Of a DNA stretch of 64,000 nt, positions 17,542 through 25,733 are shown one piece after another. The DNA is from Mesorhizobium sp. ZC-5 (GTDB lineage: Bacteria; Pseudomonadota; Alphaproteobacteria; Rhizobiales; Rhizobiaceae), in assembly GCF_025753855.1 (NCBI RefSeq), contig NZ_JAOWPT010000003.1, positions 558,001 through 622,000 of the forward strand. The letters are read 5' to 3'. Position numbers and translations under genes: made by a program. Numbering within the stretch: position 1 is the stretch's first letter; each line of letters opens with the position of its first letter. The notes under the pieces are model-generated. The model saw only the letters and a program-made list of their open reading frames with translations, ran no database searches and was not told the DNA's origin.

Positions 17542-18659
17542 ACCAGCATCAGCCAGCGAAGCCGATGCCAGCGCCGACTGTCATGCAGTCGCCGCTCGGT
17601 GCGCGCATGCGCATCAACGGCCGCGACGTCGATTACTTCTGTGGCACCAGCTACTTCTGCCTGCACGGCCATCCTCAAGTCATTGAAGCAGCCTGCGCCG
17701 CCACCCGACAGTTCGGTATGGGACCTGGCACGCTGGCGCAGATGCAGGTGTACGTCGATCTCCAGGATGAGTTGCGGGCGTGGTTCGGCGCGGAGCATGT
17801 CGTCAGCCTGATCTCTGGCTATTCCAGCCCGATGGCGATGTTGCAGGGGCTGCGCGACGATTTCGACCTGATCCTGATCGACGCCGCCACCCACTACAGC
17901 GCCCGCGATGCCATACCGACGCTTGACAAGCCCGTGCACAGCTTCCGCCATCTGGACGCCGGCAGCCTGGCTGAGGAACTGGCCCGCTATGTCAAACCGG
18001 GCAAGCGTCCCGTCATCGTGACCGACGGCGTCTTCCCATCTTCGGGCGCGCTTGCACCGCTGGCCGACTACCGCCAGGCCATGGCGCCTTATGACGGCGC
18101 CATACTCGCCATCGACGATTCGCACGGGGTCGGCGCGCTAGGATCGAGCGGTCGCGGCGCGCTGCAGCATTTTGGCCTTGAAGCCGAAGGCAACTACCTC
18201 GCCGGCACCTTGAGCAAGGCTTTCGGCGCGCTTGGCGGCATTATTCCGGGGAGCCGGGCGCTTGCCGACAAGATCGCCGCCAACGCCATGATCATGCGCG
18301 GCGCGTCGCCGGTGCCGCCGGCGGCCGCGGCCGCCGCCATCGCTTCGTTGCGTGTGCTGAAAGAGACGCCAGCGATGCGCGCCAACCTTGTCCGCAATGT
18401 CAGCCATATGCGAGCCGGTTTGCGCAAGCTGGGTTTTGTGCTGGCCGACACGCCGGTGCCTATCGTCAGTGTGCGCGGTGACGTCGACTTTGACGGCTTG
18501 CGGCAACGACTCGACGCCAGGGACATCGTCGTCAAGGTGACCAAGGCATCGGGCTATTCCGACGCGCCCGACGTGCCGACGATGCGGCTGGCGGTGTTTT
18601 CCGAACATTCCCCCGAGCAGATCGACCGGCTTCTGTCGTCGATGGCGGAGCTGTTGTGA
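17538..18659 (+). CDS. Fold-I PLP enzyme of the alpha-oxoamine-synthase group
   Basis: 373 residues resembling 8-amino-7-oxononanoate synthase, 2-amino-3-ketobutyrate CoA ligase and serine palmitoyltransferase. Landmarks: YFCGTSYFCLHGHPQVIEAA (substrate entrance), DDSHGVGALG with the PLP-contact Asp and His (about 193-196), and the PLP lysine in GTLSKAFGALGG (K227). TTG start at 17538 overlaps the S12 stop (TTGA), with GAGG upstream; an ATG at 17565 is possible. No biotin, threonine or sphingolipid genes adjoin it. It may cleave or condense amino acids released from D-peptides, or act as a decarboxylase or aldolase; the reaction is not known. Confidence 0.8.
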   Translation: MNQHQPAKPMPAPTVMQSPLGARMRINGRDVDYFCGTSYFCLHGHPQVIEAACAATRQFGMGPGTLAQMQVYVDLQDELRAWFGAEHVVSLISGYSSPMAMLQGLRDDFDLILIDAATHYSARDAIPTLDKPVHSFRHLDAGSLAEELARYVKPGKRPVIVTDGVFPSSGALAPLADYRQAMAPYDGAILAIDDSHGVGALGSSGRGALQHFGLEAEGNYLAGTLSKAFGALGGIIPGSRALADKIAANAMIMRGASPVPPAAAAAAIASLRVLKETPAMRANLVRNVSHMRAGLRKLGFVLADTPVPIVSVRGDVDFDGLRQRLDARDIVVKVTKASGYSDAPDVPTMRLAVFSEHSPEQIDRLLSSMAELL

Positions 18660-18678
18660 AACCAAGGAAACGATCATC

Positions 18679-19485
18679 ATGAAGGTCTTCATCAGCGCCG
18701 ATATCGAAGGCACCGCCGGCATCACCAATTGGGACGAGGCCCGCAGGGAGCATCGCGACTATGCGGAGTTCCGCGAATATATGACCGACGAGCTGGTCGC
18801 CGCCTGTGAGGGCGCCAAGGCGGCAGGCGCGACCGAAATCGTCGTCAAGGATGCACATGCTTCCGCGCGCAACCTGAACCTGGCAAAACTGCCGAGCTAC
18901 GTGCGCATCATCCGGGCCTGGAGCGGCCATCCGGACCTTATGATGTTCGGCATCGATTCGAGCTTCGCTGCGGCGCTCTACACGGGCTACCACAACAAGG
19001 CCGGCACCGACACGAACCCGCTCGCACACACGCTGACCGGCACCGTTTCGCGGCTGCTGATCAATGGCGAGGTCGCTTCCGAATATACGCTGAACGCACT
19101 GTGCGCTGCGCGCTATGGCGTGCCGTCCGTTTTTCTGGCCGGCGACGCCGGCATGTGCGCCGAAGCGAAAGCATTGGTGCCGGGTATTGGCACGGTGGCC
19201 ACCAGCGAAGGTTTTGGCCCCGCGACGTCCTCGCTATCGCCGCAGGCGGCCGTGACTGCGATCCGCAAAGGCGTGGAGGCAGCGCTGTCGCGCGATCTGA
19301 AGGCCTGCCTGCCCAAGCTGGCCGACCGATACGAACTGGTCATCGAATTCACCACGCCGACCGAAGCCTATCGCGGCAGCTGGTACCCGGGGATGGAGCA
19401 TCCCGCGGCGCGCACGCTGCGCTTCACGGCGAAGGATTTCTTCGACATCCAGCGCGCTATCCGTTTCGTCGTCATTGGCAACTGA
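18679..19485 (+). CDS. M55-family D-aminopeptidase (DppA-type)
   Basis: 268 residues, the length of Bacillus DppA (274). Zinc-binding residues are at the expected spacing: SADIEGTAG (D8, E10), KDAHASA (H60), GYHNK (H105), and a further His in LAHT (H117) matching the proposed nucleophile. DppA removes N-terminal D-residues, preferring D-Ala-D-Ala. Nineteen bases separate it from the PLP gene, and it is the last gene of the operon. With the S12 hydrolase and D-amino-acid deaminase it implies import and breakdown of D-peptides, for example cell-wall turnover products. Confidence 0.92.
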   Translation: MKVFISADIEGTAGITNWDEARREHRDYAEFREYMTDELVAACEGAKAAGATEIVVKDAHASARNLNLAKLPSYVRIIRAWSGHPDLMMFGIDSSFAAALYTGYHNKAGTDTNPLAHTLTGTVSRLLINGEVASEYTLNALCAARYGVPSVFLAGDAGMCAEAKALVPGIGTVATSEGFGPATSSLSPQAAVTAIRKGVEAALSRDLKACLPKLADRYELVIEFTTPTEAYRGSWYPGMEHPAARTLRFTAKDFFDIQRAIRFVVIGN

Positions 19486-19687
19486 CCAACATGGTGACAA
19501 GCATTCCCGCGGGATCGACAACGTCAAATAGCTAACGGCCAACGCTACTCTAGGATTCCTCGAACTCATCTTCGATGAGAACATGAGATTGGATAATTGC
19601 TTATCCGCAGCAGATTATTGCTATTGCATAATTAAGCTCAACGGGAATAACTTTGCGACTGTAACACCGGTCTGATCGGATGATGCT

Positions 19688-20761
19688 GTGTTCGCTACTT
19701 CTGCAATGTTGGTCAGGATTTGTTGGCGCACACGGCGGCCAGGTGCGATACTCATTGTCGCGATCATCGCCTTGCAAATAGCCACAATTGGGAGTTCCGC
19801 TTTCGAGCGCGTTCCAAGTCTCGATGTTGGCCATTTCGCCGATGCGGACGTCGCGATGGCTGTGAGATCGGCATACAATCTTCCGGCGTGGATCGAAGGG
19901 GAGGGCGCCCCAGAACGGATACCGGCGGAAGATATGGCGGCGATGATCGAGATCGAGAAGGCTCGCCTGACCGAGCTTATGACCGGGCTTGGATATCTCG
20001 ACGCCGAAGTCTTGGTGGACAGCAAGCAATCACCGGTGCGCCTCACACTGTTGCCGGTTACGCACCAGCGCTATCGCGTTGGCACGATCGAAGTTGTCGG
20101 TCTCCACGAAGCAGAGTTAGGACGGGAGATGATTGCCGATATCGGTTCAATCGTTCCCTCGTTTGCTGGCCAGTTTGCGACGACAGACTTGTTATCGCGG
20201 CTTGAGGAAAGCGTCATCTTTCGCATCGCCGCGAAACACCCGCTCGCAAGGATCGCGGACCGGCAGGTGGTGGGGGAACCGTCAACAGGTCTTGCTGACA
20301 TCACTGTAAGGATCGAAAGCGGTCCTGCGGCCCGGTTCGGGAATGTCATCACAAGCGGCCTAAGGCGCACCAAGACCCAAACCTTGCAGCAGTTCATTCC
20401 GTTTGGGCCACGCGATCCCTACGACCGTGGAAAACTTGACGTGCTCCGCCAGAATCTTGAAGAGCTTGGCTTGTTCTCTCGCGTTCGCGTTAGCGCCGAC
20501 CAGGCTCTCGATGAAAAGGGGCTTCTGCCTGTACGCGTGCAGGTGACCGAAAAACCCGTCGACATCGCTCAACTAGCGCATTCGGGAGCAAATGGATTGG
20601 CCGTTGCCGTGTTGACGCTATTTGCCTTGGCACTGCGCCAGACTGCTATGGCCGGCGGGGCGTCGTCGTTCGTTGTTCGGACGGCATCACTCGTCAGTTT
20701 GTTGACGATCCTTGCATTCGCGGTGCTTGCTGTACAAAGATTGCCAATCCTTCTGATCTAG
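19688..20761 (+). CDS. POTRA-domain protein, TamA-like, with membrane tail in place of a beta-barrel
   Basis: 357 residues. An N-terminal membrane segment (about 19-37) is followed by roughly 250 periplasmic residues that read like the POTRA repeats of TamA/BamA: RYRVGTIEVVGLHEAEL, then RIESGPAARFGNVITSGLRR, then FGPRDPYDRGKLDVLRQN and LEELGLFSRVRVSAD. In TamA a beta-barrel would follow VQVTEKP; here the chain instead ends with two hydrophobic segments (about 300-318 and 331-351). It could be a scaffold for surface assembly or a decayed TamA. Start is GTG 19688 or ATG 19706; neither has a clear ribosome site. It begins the accessory region. Confidence 0.7.
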   Translation: MFATSAMLVRICWRTRRPGAILIVAIIALQIATIGSSAFERVPSLDVGHFADADVAMAVRSAYNLPAWIEGEGAPERIPAEDMAAMIEIEKARLTELMTGLGYLDAEVLVDSKQSPVRLTLLPVTHQRYRVGTIEVVGLHEAELGREMIADIGSIVPSFAGQFATTDLLSRLEESVIFRIAAKHPLARIADRQVVGEPSTGLADITVRIESGPAARFGNVITSGLRRTKTQTLQQFIPFGPRDPYDRGKLDVLRQNLEELGLFSRVRVSADQALDEKGLLPVRVQVTEKPVDIAQLAHSGANGLAVAVLTLFALALRQTAMAGGASSFVVRTASLVSLLTILAFAVLAVQRLPILLI

Positions 20762-20768
20762 CTGCCCG

Positions 20769-21125
20769 CTAAAATTTGTTTCGCTTGGTGGCCTTATCTA
20801 CGACCGCAGGTGGCTCACGCCTTTCAGGCATCTCACCGGATCTGGTCTGCAACGAACCGATGATGATCGTTTCCTTGACGACCTCGCGGCCTCGACCCAC
20901 CCCCGTGATCAATTCATTCATCCGGGCCTTGAGCGAATGCAACTCCTCCAGGGCGTTCCCTTCCGCTGCTCTGAGATCGTCGCGAGGCCCATCGATCAGG
21001 CTCTCGCCCATCAAACGGGAGTCCCGAGCCAATACAAAACGAGCGTAGGCTGCGTCCCATTCGGTCGTCAGTTGGATCCAGCTTTCTACAGGATCCTGCG
21101 TTTCAGCCTTTTCTGGGTCTCGCAA
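20769..21125 (-). CDS. Hypothetical protein, possible gene
   Basis: 118 residues, charged, with a likely helical region (LRAAEGNALEELHSLKARMN) and no signal peptide or membrane segment. No family recognised. The TTG start is preceded by GGAGGTCGAGG, a fair ribosome site. Convergent with the POTRA gene, seven bases away. Lack of an ATG and of any known relative keeps confidence moderate. Confidence 0.45.
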   Translation of the reverse strand: MRDPEKAETQDPVESWIQLTTEWDAAYARFVLARDSRLMGESLIDGPRDDLRAAEGNALEELHSLKARMNELITGVGRGREVVKETIIIGSLQTRSGEMPERREPPAVVDKATKRNKF

Positions 21126-21894
21126 CCTCGACCTCCAACGGCTTCAATTTCGGCATTTTCGAAGCAGCTTGTTGAGCGTTTATTCAATTGCTGCTGTCTT
21201 ATCGTTTGTAGATAGCACAAGTATGAAAGTCCGTCATTGCGGAGCATGCCGGCTTCACCAGTTAAACTGTGGACGGCGTTGCCGCGGGGAGAGCTGATTG
21301 TCCCTCTATCCGGCTTCGGTAGGCCCCTCTACTCGATCTCCTTGGATAGCCGGCTAACTCGTTTCAATGCGCCGTGTTCTGAATGATAATGCAACCAGCA
21401 GTGAGAGAGATGCTTTCACAAAAACTCGACAGATTGTTAACATCGAACCCGAAACGCAAACGGGCTTCTAAAATACCAAAAGCGGGTATCAAAACTCGCC
21501 GTCGAACATTCCGTAGCGTTTACAGCCAGTTACAGATTTTTCAAGTCAGGGAATGAGCAGCCCGGCTGATACTATCTGTACTTATCATATTGCACTATTC
21601 GAGGTTCCAAAGGCCCGACTAACACCAGATAGCTTGGACATCAAATTGTTACATTAGCGAATCAGGAATATTTACAAATCGTTAACATAGTGGTAAAAAT
21701 TGGAATAGGCAGTGGGCTACGAAACAGCTGTATATGTTATGCTATTCTAGGTTCGGAGACCTGGAAACGGTCATCGAGTGTTTACCTCGGAGGGGTGAAC
21801 ACTGTGCCTGTCGCATAATTCCAAGACTAAGCGATCACTGCCAGTTGCCGGGACTTGAGGCCCATTTGGTGTGTGTGATGACTTGGAGTGTATG
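21126..21894. other. Long AT-rich intergenic region upstream of the glycosyltransferase genes
   Basis: About 770 bases without a convincing gene on either strand, visibly richer in A+T than the surroundings. It contains two GTTAACAT words (near 21437 and 21682), AT-rich runs around 21640-21750, and a small hairpin AGGT-TCGGAG-ACCT near 21751-21764. It must hold the promoter of the glycosyltransferase operon and perhaps binding sites for an AT-preferring regulator such as MucR. Nothing more specific is supported. Confidence 0.5.
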
Positions 21895-22692
21895 ATGACG
21901 CGAACCGCTTTCCCGCCCTATCAAGAAACAGAAGCATTTGTGCACGCGCAAATTGCGATGGCAGTGCCACGTATAAGCGTCATCGTGCCGGCGATGAACG
22001 AAGCTGAGAATCTTCCGCATGTGTTGCCGAGAATCCCGGCTTGGGTCGACGAGGTTGTGCTCGTGGATGGCAATTCAACCGACGATACAATTGCTGTCGC
22101 CAAAGCCCTGTTGCCCAGCATTGTGGTGGTGCAACAGGAGGGCCGGGGCAAGGGGGCGGCATTGCGGACCGGTTTCAATGCGTCGCACGGAGATATAATT
22201 CTCACGCTCGATGCCGATGGTTCTGCCGACCCTGGCGAAATTTCCGCATTCGTGGGCGCACTGCTCGCCGGCGCTGATTTCGTCAAGGGGTCGCGTTTCC
22301 TTCAGGGTGGCGAAACCGTCGACATGGAATGGTATCGCAAGCTCGGAAATTGGGGATTGCTCCAGCTCGTCCGCCTGCGGTTTGGCGGCAAGTACACCGA
22401 CCTCTGTTACGGCTACAATGCATTCTGGCGGGACGTGTTGCCCTACCTCGATATCGAAGACGCTACCGGTTTCGAGATCGAAACCGAGATGAACGTTCAA
22501 GCGTTGCGTGCCAATCTTTCCGTAAATGAAGTCGCGAGCAAGGAAAAGCGACGCATTCACGGCACCAGCAACCTGCGTACGTTCCCGGATGGCTGGCGTG
22601 TGCTGAAATCGATTGTCCGCCTTGGCTGGGTCAGGACGAGGGCCGCTCCCGTCAATCGCCCGATTTTGAAGATGCGGCAACACGGGGCGTAA
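21895..22692 (+). CDS. Family-2 glycosyltransferase, DPM1/polyprenyl-phosphate type
   Basis: 265 residues. GT-A fold: ISVIVPAMNEAENLPHVLPR at the N-terminus, nucleotide-binding VLVDGNSTDDT, DxD-type LTLDADGSADP, and VKGSRFLQGGETVDMEWYRK as in dolichol/undecaprenyl-phosphate sugar transferases. No C-terminal membrane helices, so a soluble or peripheral enzyme. Start ATG 21895 follows GGAG by six bases; an adjacent ATG at 21892 is too close. First gene of a five- or six-gene run with short gaps and overlaps. Confidence 0.88.
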   Translation: MTRTAFPPYQETEAFVHAQIAMAVPRISVIVPAMNEAENLPHVLPRIPAWVDEVVLVDGNSTDDTIAVAKALLPSIVVVQQEGRGKGAALRTGFNASHGDIILTLDADGSADPGEISAFVGALLAGADFVKGSRFLQGGETVDMEWYRKLGNWGLLQLVRLRFGGKYTDLCYGYNAFWRDVLPYLDIEDATGFEIETEMNVQALRANLSVNEVASKEKRRIHGTSNLRTFPDGWRVLKSIVRLGWVRTRAAPVNRPILKMRQHGA

Positions 22693-22701
22693 GAGATCCC
22701 A

Positions 22702-23643
22702 ATGCCGACCCTGGCCCCGGTATCGGTCATTATTTGCGCGTATTCCGACGCGCGGCGAGAACACCTTCATCAGGCGGTCGTTTCGCTTCTGCGGCAGGAG
22801 ACGTCGCCGGCCGAAATCATCGTCGTGATCGATCACAACCCGTCATTGCTTCAGCACGTCGAAGCATCGTTCCCGCAGATCAAGACGGTTCCCAACAGTG
22901 GCGCTCGCGGCCTGTCCGGTGCACGAAATTCGGGCATTCGCACCGCCCGTCACGATATCATCGCCTTTCTGGACGATGACGCCATCGCAGAACCCGACTG
23001 GCTGACAAGCATGGTGCCGCATTATGCGGATCAACTTGTGGTGGGCGTGGGAGGCCGTGTTGTTCCGATGTGGCAGGGCGGCAGACCACGATGGTTTCCC
23101 GAGGAATTTCTGTGGGTAGTTGGGTGCAGTTATCGTGGACAGCCGGACGCCGTGCGGCAGGTCCGAAACCCCATCGGCTGCAACATGTCGTTCAGGCGCT
23201 CGGTGTTCGATCGCGTCGGCGGTTTCCGGGAAGGTATCGGGCGGACTGGTGCGGATGCCGCCGGCTGCGAGGAGACGGAATTGTGCATACGCGCAAAACA
23301 GGGCATCCCCGGCTCCAGGATACTGTACGACCCCTTCATGGTTGTGCGCCACCAGGTCACGCCGGATCGATCGCGCTGGCGCTATTTTCGTGTGCGTTGC
23401 CTTGCCGAAGGGCGCTCGAAGACCAGGGTCGTGGATGAAGTCGGCGTCGCTGATGGGTTGGCGAGCGAGCAGTTCTATGTAACCCGAACTCTGCCTCGCG
23501 GCGTGGTCCGTCATCTCGGGGACGCGCTGCTCAGGCGCGATGCGTGGGGTCTCGCCAGAGTTGGCAGCATCATCGGTGGCCTGGGCTTCACGACGGCGGG
23601 TTATGTAGCAGCCCGCGTTGCAAAAGTGTGGAAGCCGGCATGA
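22702..23643 (+). CDS. Family-2 glycosyltransferase
   Basis: 313 residues. N-terminal VSVIICAYSDARREHLHQAV, acceptor/donor motifs GARGLSGARNSGIRTA and FLDDDAIAEPDWL (DDD metal site), and a conserved late segment CEETELCIRAKQ. A hydrophobic stretch around 285-305 may be a membrane anchor. Resembles rhamnosyl/glucosyltransferases of exopolysaccharide loci. Its stop overlaps the next start (ATGA). Confidence 0.88.
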   Translation: MPTLAPVSVIICAYSDARREHLHQAVVSLLRQETSPAEIIVVIDHNPSLLQHVEASFPQIKTVPNSGARGLSGARNSGIRTARHDIIAFLDDDAIAEPDWLTSMVPHYADQLVVGVGGRVVPMWQGGRPRWFPEEFLWVVGCSYRGQPDAVRQVRNPIGCNMSFRRSVFDRVGGFREGIGRTGADAAGCEETELCIRAKQGIPGSRILYDPFMVVRHQVTPDRSRWRYFRVRCLAEGRSKTRVVDEVGVADGLASEQFYVTRTLPRGVVRHLGDALLRRDAWGLARVGSIIGGLGFTTAGYVAARVAKVWKPA

Positions 23644-24890
23644 CAGGCGGCCTCTTCCATCCCATCAAGGTCATCAGCGTCGACATTTCGCGCGGCATTC
23701 CCGATGTTTCGATGTCTGATCAGGGTAGCGGCGCGTACGGCGGCGTGTTCTGCCTTGTCCGTTCCGGTGCTCGCCCTTTGAGGGTGGTCGAGTTCCCGTT
23801 CAGGGGCGAAACGCTGTCGGGCGAGGAACTCCTTGCGAGGATCGGAGCGGACGAAAGCCCTGATACAAAGCCAGCGGCGCACGGACCGATCAACGACAGG
23901 CCTGTCAGCGTCGTCGTGGCGACAAGGGATCGTGTCCATAGCCTTTCACGGTGTCTGGATTCCCTGCTCGACCAGACCTTGCAGCCACGGGAAATCGTGG
24001 TCGTCGATAACGCGCCTTCATCATCGCAAACGGCTGATTTGATTGCTGGACGTTATCACGCGACCGGTCGGGTCAGATATTTGCGCGAGGACGTTCCCGG
24101 TCTCGGCCGCGCTCACAACGCCGGTCTTCGGTTGGTGTCGAGCGAAATCGTGCTGTTTACGGATGACGACGTCATCGTAGACCGCCATTGGGTCGAGGCG
24201 ATCGCGCAGAACTTTGACGACGCCGGCAAAGTTGGGTGCGTTACCGGTCTCATCCTGCCGGCTGAACTTGAAACGCGTGCGCAGGTCTGGACCGAACGCC
24301 ATGGCGGCTTCGGCAAGGGCTTCGTCCGCAAGATATACGACCTGGCCGAGTATCGGCCCCCAGATCCGTTGTTCCCTTACGCCGCCGGTCAATTCGGATC
24401 GGGCGCCAACATGGCCTTCAGCAAAACGGCTCTGCGTTACATCGGCGGGTTCGATTCGGCCTTGGGTGCAGGCACGCTTGCCCGTGGCGGGGATGATCTT
24501 GCCTCCTTTTATGCCGTGCTGAACGATGGATTCCAGCTCGTCTACGAGCCAGGGGCAATTATCTGGCACCATCATCGCCGCTCCGAGGAAGGAATGAGGC
24601 GACAGGCATTTGGATATGGCATGGGGCTGGGTGCTTATCTCACGAAAGTCGTCAGGGATGAGCCTCGGTCGATAGTGCGGCTGTTGCGCGCGTTGCCTGC
24701 TGGATTCGCCCATATGGTGGGTCCTTCGGCGCAGAAGAACATGCGGCTGCCGGCAGACTATCCGACGGCGCTGATATGGCTTGAAAGACTGGGCATCCTG
24801 GCAGGCACGGTAGGTTATTTCCGCAGCCGAGGCCGGCACGCCGGTTTGGTGACAGCGCCTGCGGCATCGCGAGAGGAGTTGGCCGGATGA
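23640..24890 (+). CDS. Family-2 glycosyltransferase with an N-terminal extension
   Basis: 416 residues. The first 90 or so residues are not part of the glycosyltransferase fold. From about residue 90 follow VSVVVATRDRVHSLSRCLDS, VVVDNAPSSSQTADLI, GLGRAHNAGLRLVSSEIVLF, and TDDDVIVDRHWVEA with the metal-binding aspartates; a later GGDDLASFY corresponds to the (E/D)D catalytic base motif. The extension (SVDISRGIPDVSMSDQGSGA) is a separate small domain seen in some surface-polysaccharide enzymes. Start fixed by ATGA coupling with the previous gene. Confidence 0.86.
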   Translation: MTGGLFHPIKVISVDISRGIPDVSMSDQGSGAYGGVFCLVRSGARPLRVVEFPFRGETLSGEELLARIGADESPDTKPAAHGPINDRPVSVVVATRDRVHSLSRCLDSLLDQTLQPREIVVVDNAPSSSQTADLIAGRYHATGRVRYLREDVPGLGRAHNAGLRLVSSEIVLFTDDDVIVDRHWVEAIAQNFDDAGKVGCVTGLILPAELETRAQVWTERHGGFGKGFVRKIYDLAEYRPPDPLFPYAAGQFGSGANMAFSKTALRYIGGFDSALGAGTLARGGDDLASFYAVLNDGFQLVYEPGAIIWHHHRRSEEGMRRQAFGYGMGLGAYLTKVVRDEPRSIVRLLRALPAGFAHMVGPSAQKNMRLPADYPTALIWLERLGILAGTVGYFRSRGRHAGLVTAPAASREELAG

Positions 24891-25720
24891 AGCAGGCAAT
24901 TCCGATCCTGGTCTACCATAGCGTCGACACTGAATGTTCCAGCGCGTATCGGCGCTGGATGGTGCTGCCCAGCGAATTCGACGCGCATATGGGTGTGCTG
25001 GCGGACAACGGTTACCAATCGATGACCATATCGAACCTGGCTACCAGATTGCGGCAGGGTGCGCCGCTGCCTCCGCGTGCGATCGCAATCACGTTCGACG
25101 ACGGGCTCGCGGACTTCAGGACAGGCGCGCTGCCGGTGCTTCGGCGTTACGGTTTCCCCGCGACACTTTATGTAGTTTCCGGATACGTGGGCAAGACCAG
25201 CCGCTGGCTGACGCCGCTTGGTGAGGGCGCTCGCGCAATGCTGAATTGGCAGGAGCTTCGCAACATTTCCGAGGTCGGCATTGAGATTGGCGCTCACTCC
25301 GTCTGTCATCCGCAACTCGACATCTTGACGATCGCAAGAGCCTCGCAGGAGATAGCGGGCAGCAAACGCGTACTGGAGGATGGGCTCGGCTGCGAGGTCC
25401 CATCGTTCGCGTACCCTCACGGCTACTTCAATCGCAAAACCCAGGACATCGTGCGCGGCGCCGGCTTCAGTTCGGCATGCCGTGTTCGACACGCATTGGC
25501 GTCGGATACGGAAGACCTGTTTGCGCTTTCACGCATCGTGATGACCAGCGCGATCAGTGCTGGAGATTTGCATAGATTGATATCGGGCGTGGCGCTGCCT
25601 GTGGCACCGCGGGCTGGGCGTGCCATCGAAAGGGGCTGGCGTGTGGTGCGGCGTATCAGCCGCCATTTCAGCGTCACCGCCGAGCCAACGGCGGAAGCCG
25701 CGGAAACAGGAAATATGTGA
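24887..25720 (+). CDS. Polysaccharide deacetylase (NodB-homology, CE4)
   Basis: 277 residues. CE4 motif 1 is ITFDDGLADF (D71/D72), motif 2 is GAHSVCHPQLD (H137 and H141 metal ligands), and SFAYPHGYFN supplies motif 3. Like PgaB/IcaB-type enzymes it removes N-acetyl groups from an amino-sugar polymer. No signal peptide is visible, so it may work on cytoplasmic lipid-linked intermediates. Coupled by ATGA to the upstream glycosyltransferase. Confidence 0.9.
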   Translation: MKQAIPILVYHSVDTECSSAYRRWMVLPSEFDAHMGVLADNGYQSMTISNLATRLRQGAPLPPRAIAITFDDGLADFRTGALPVLRRYGFPATLYVVSGYVGKTSRWLTPLGEGARAMLNWQELRNISEVGIEIGAHSVCHPQLDILTIARASQEIAGSKRVLEDGLGCEVPSFAYPHGYFNRKTQDIVRGAGFSSACRVRHALASDTEDLFALSRIVMTSAISAGDLHRLISGVALPVAPRAGRAIERGWRVVRRISRHFSVTAEPTAEAAETGNM

Positions 25721-25733
25721 ACGGAGCAGGACG

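Noticed and set aside
19564-19585. CTCATC-TTC-GATGAG hairpin as terminator of the D-peptide operon
   Set aside because: Only a 6-bp stem with no T-run; could be chance.
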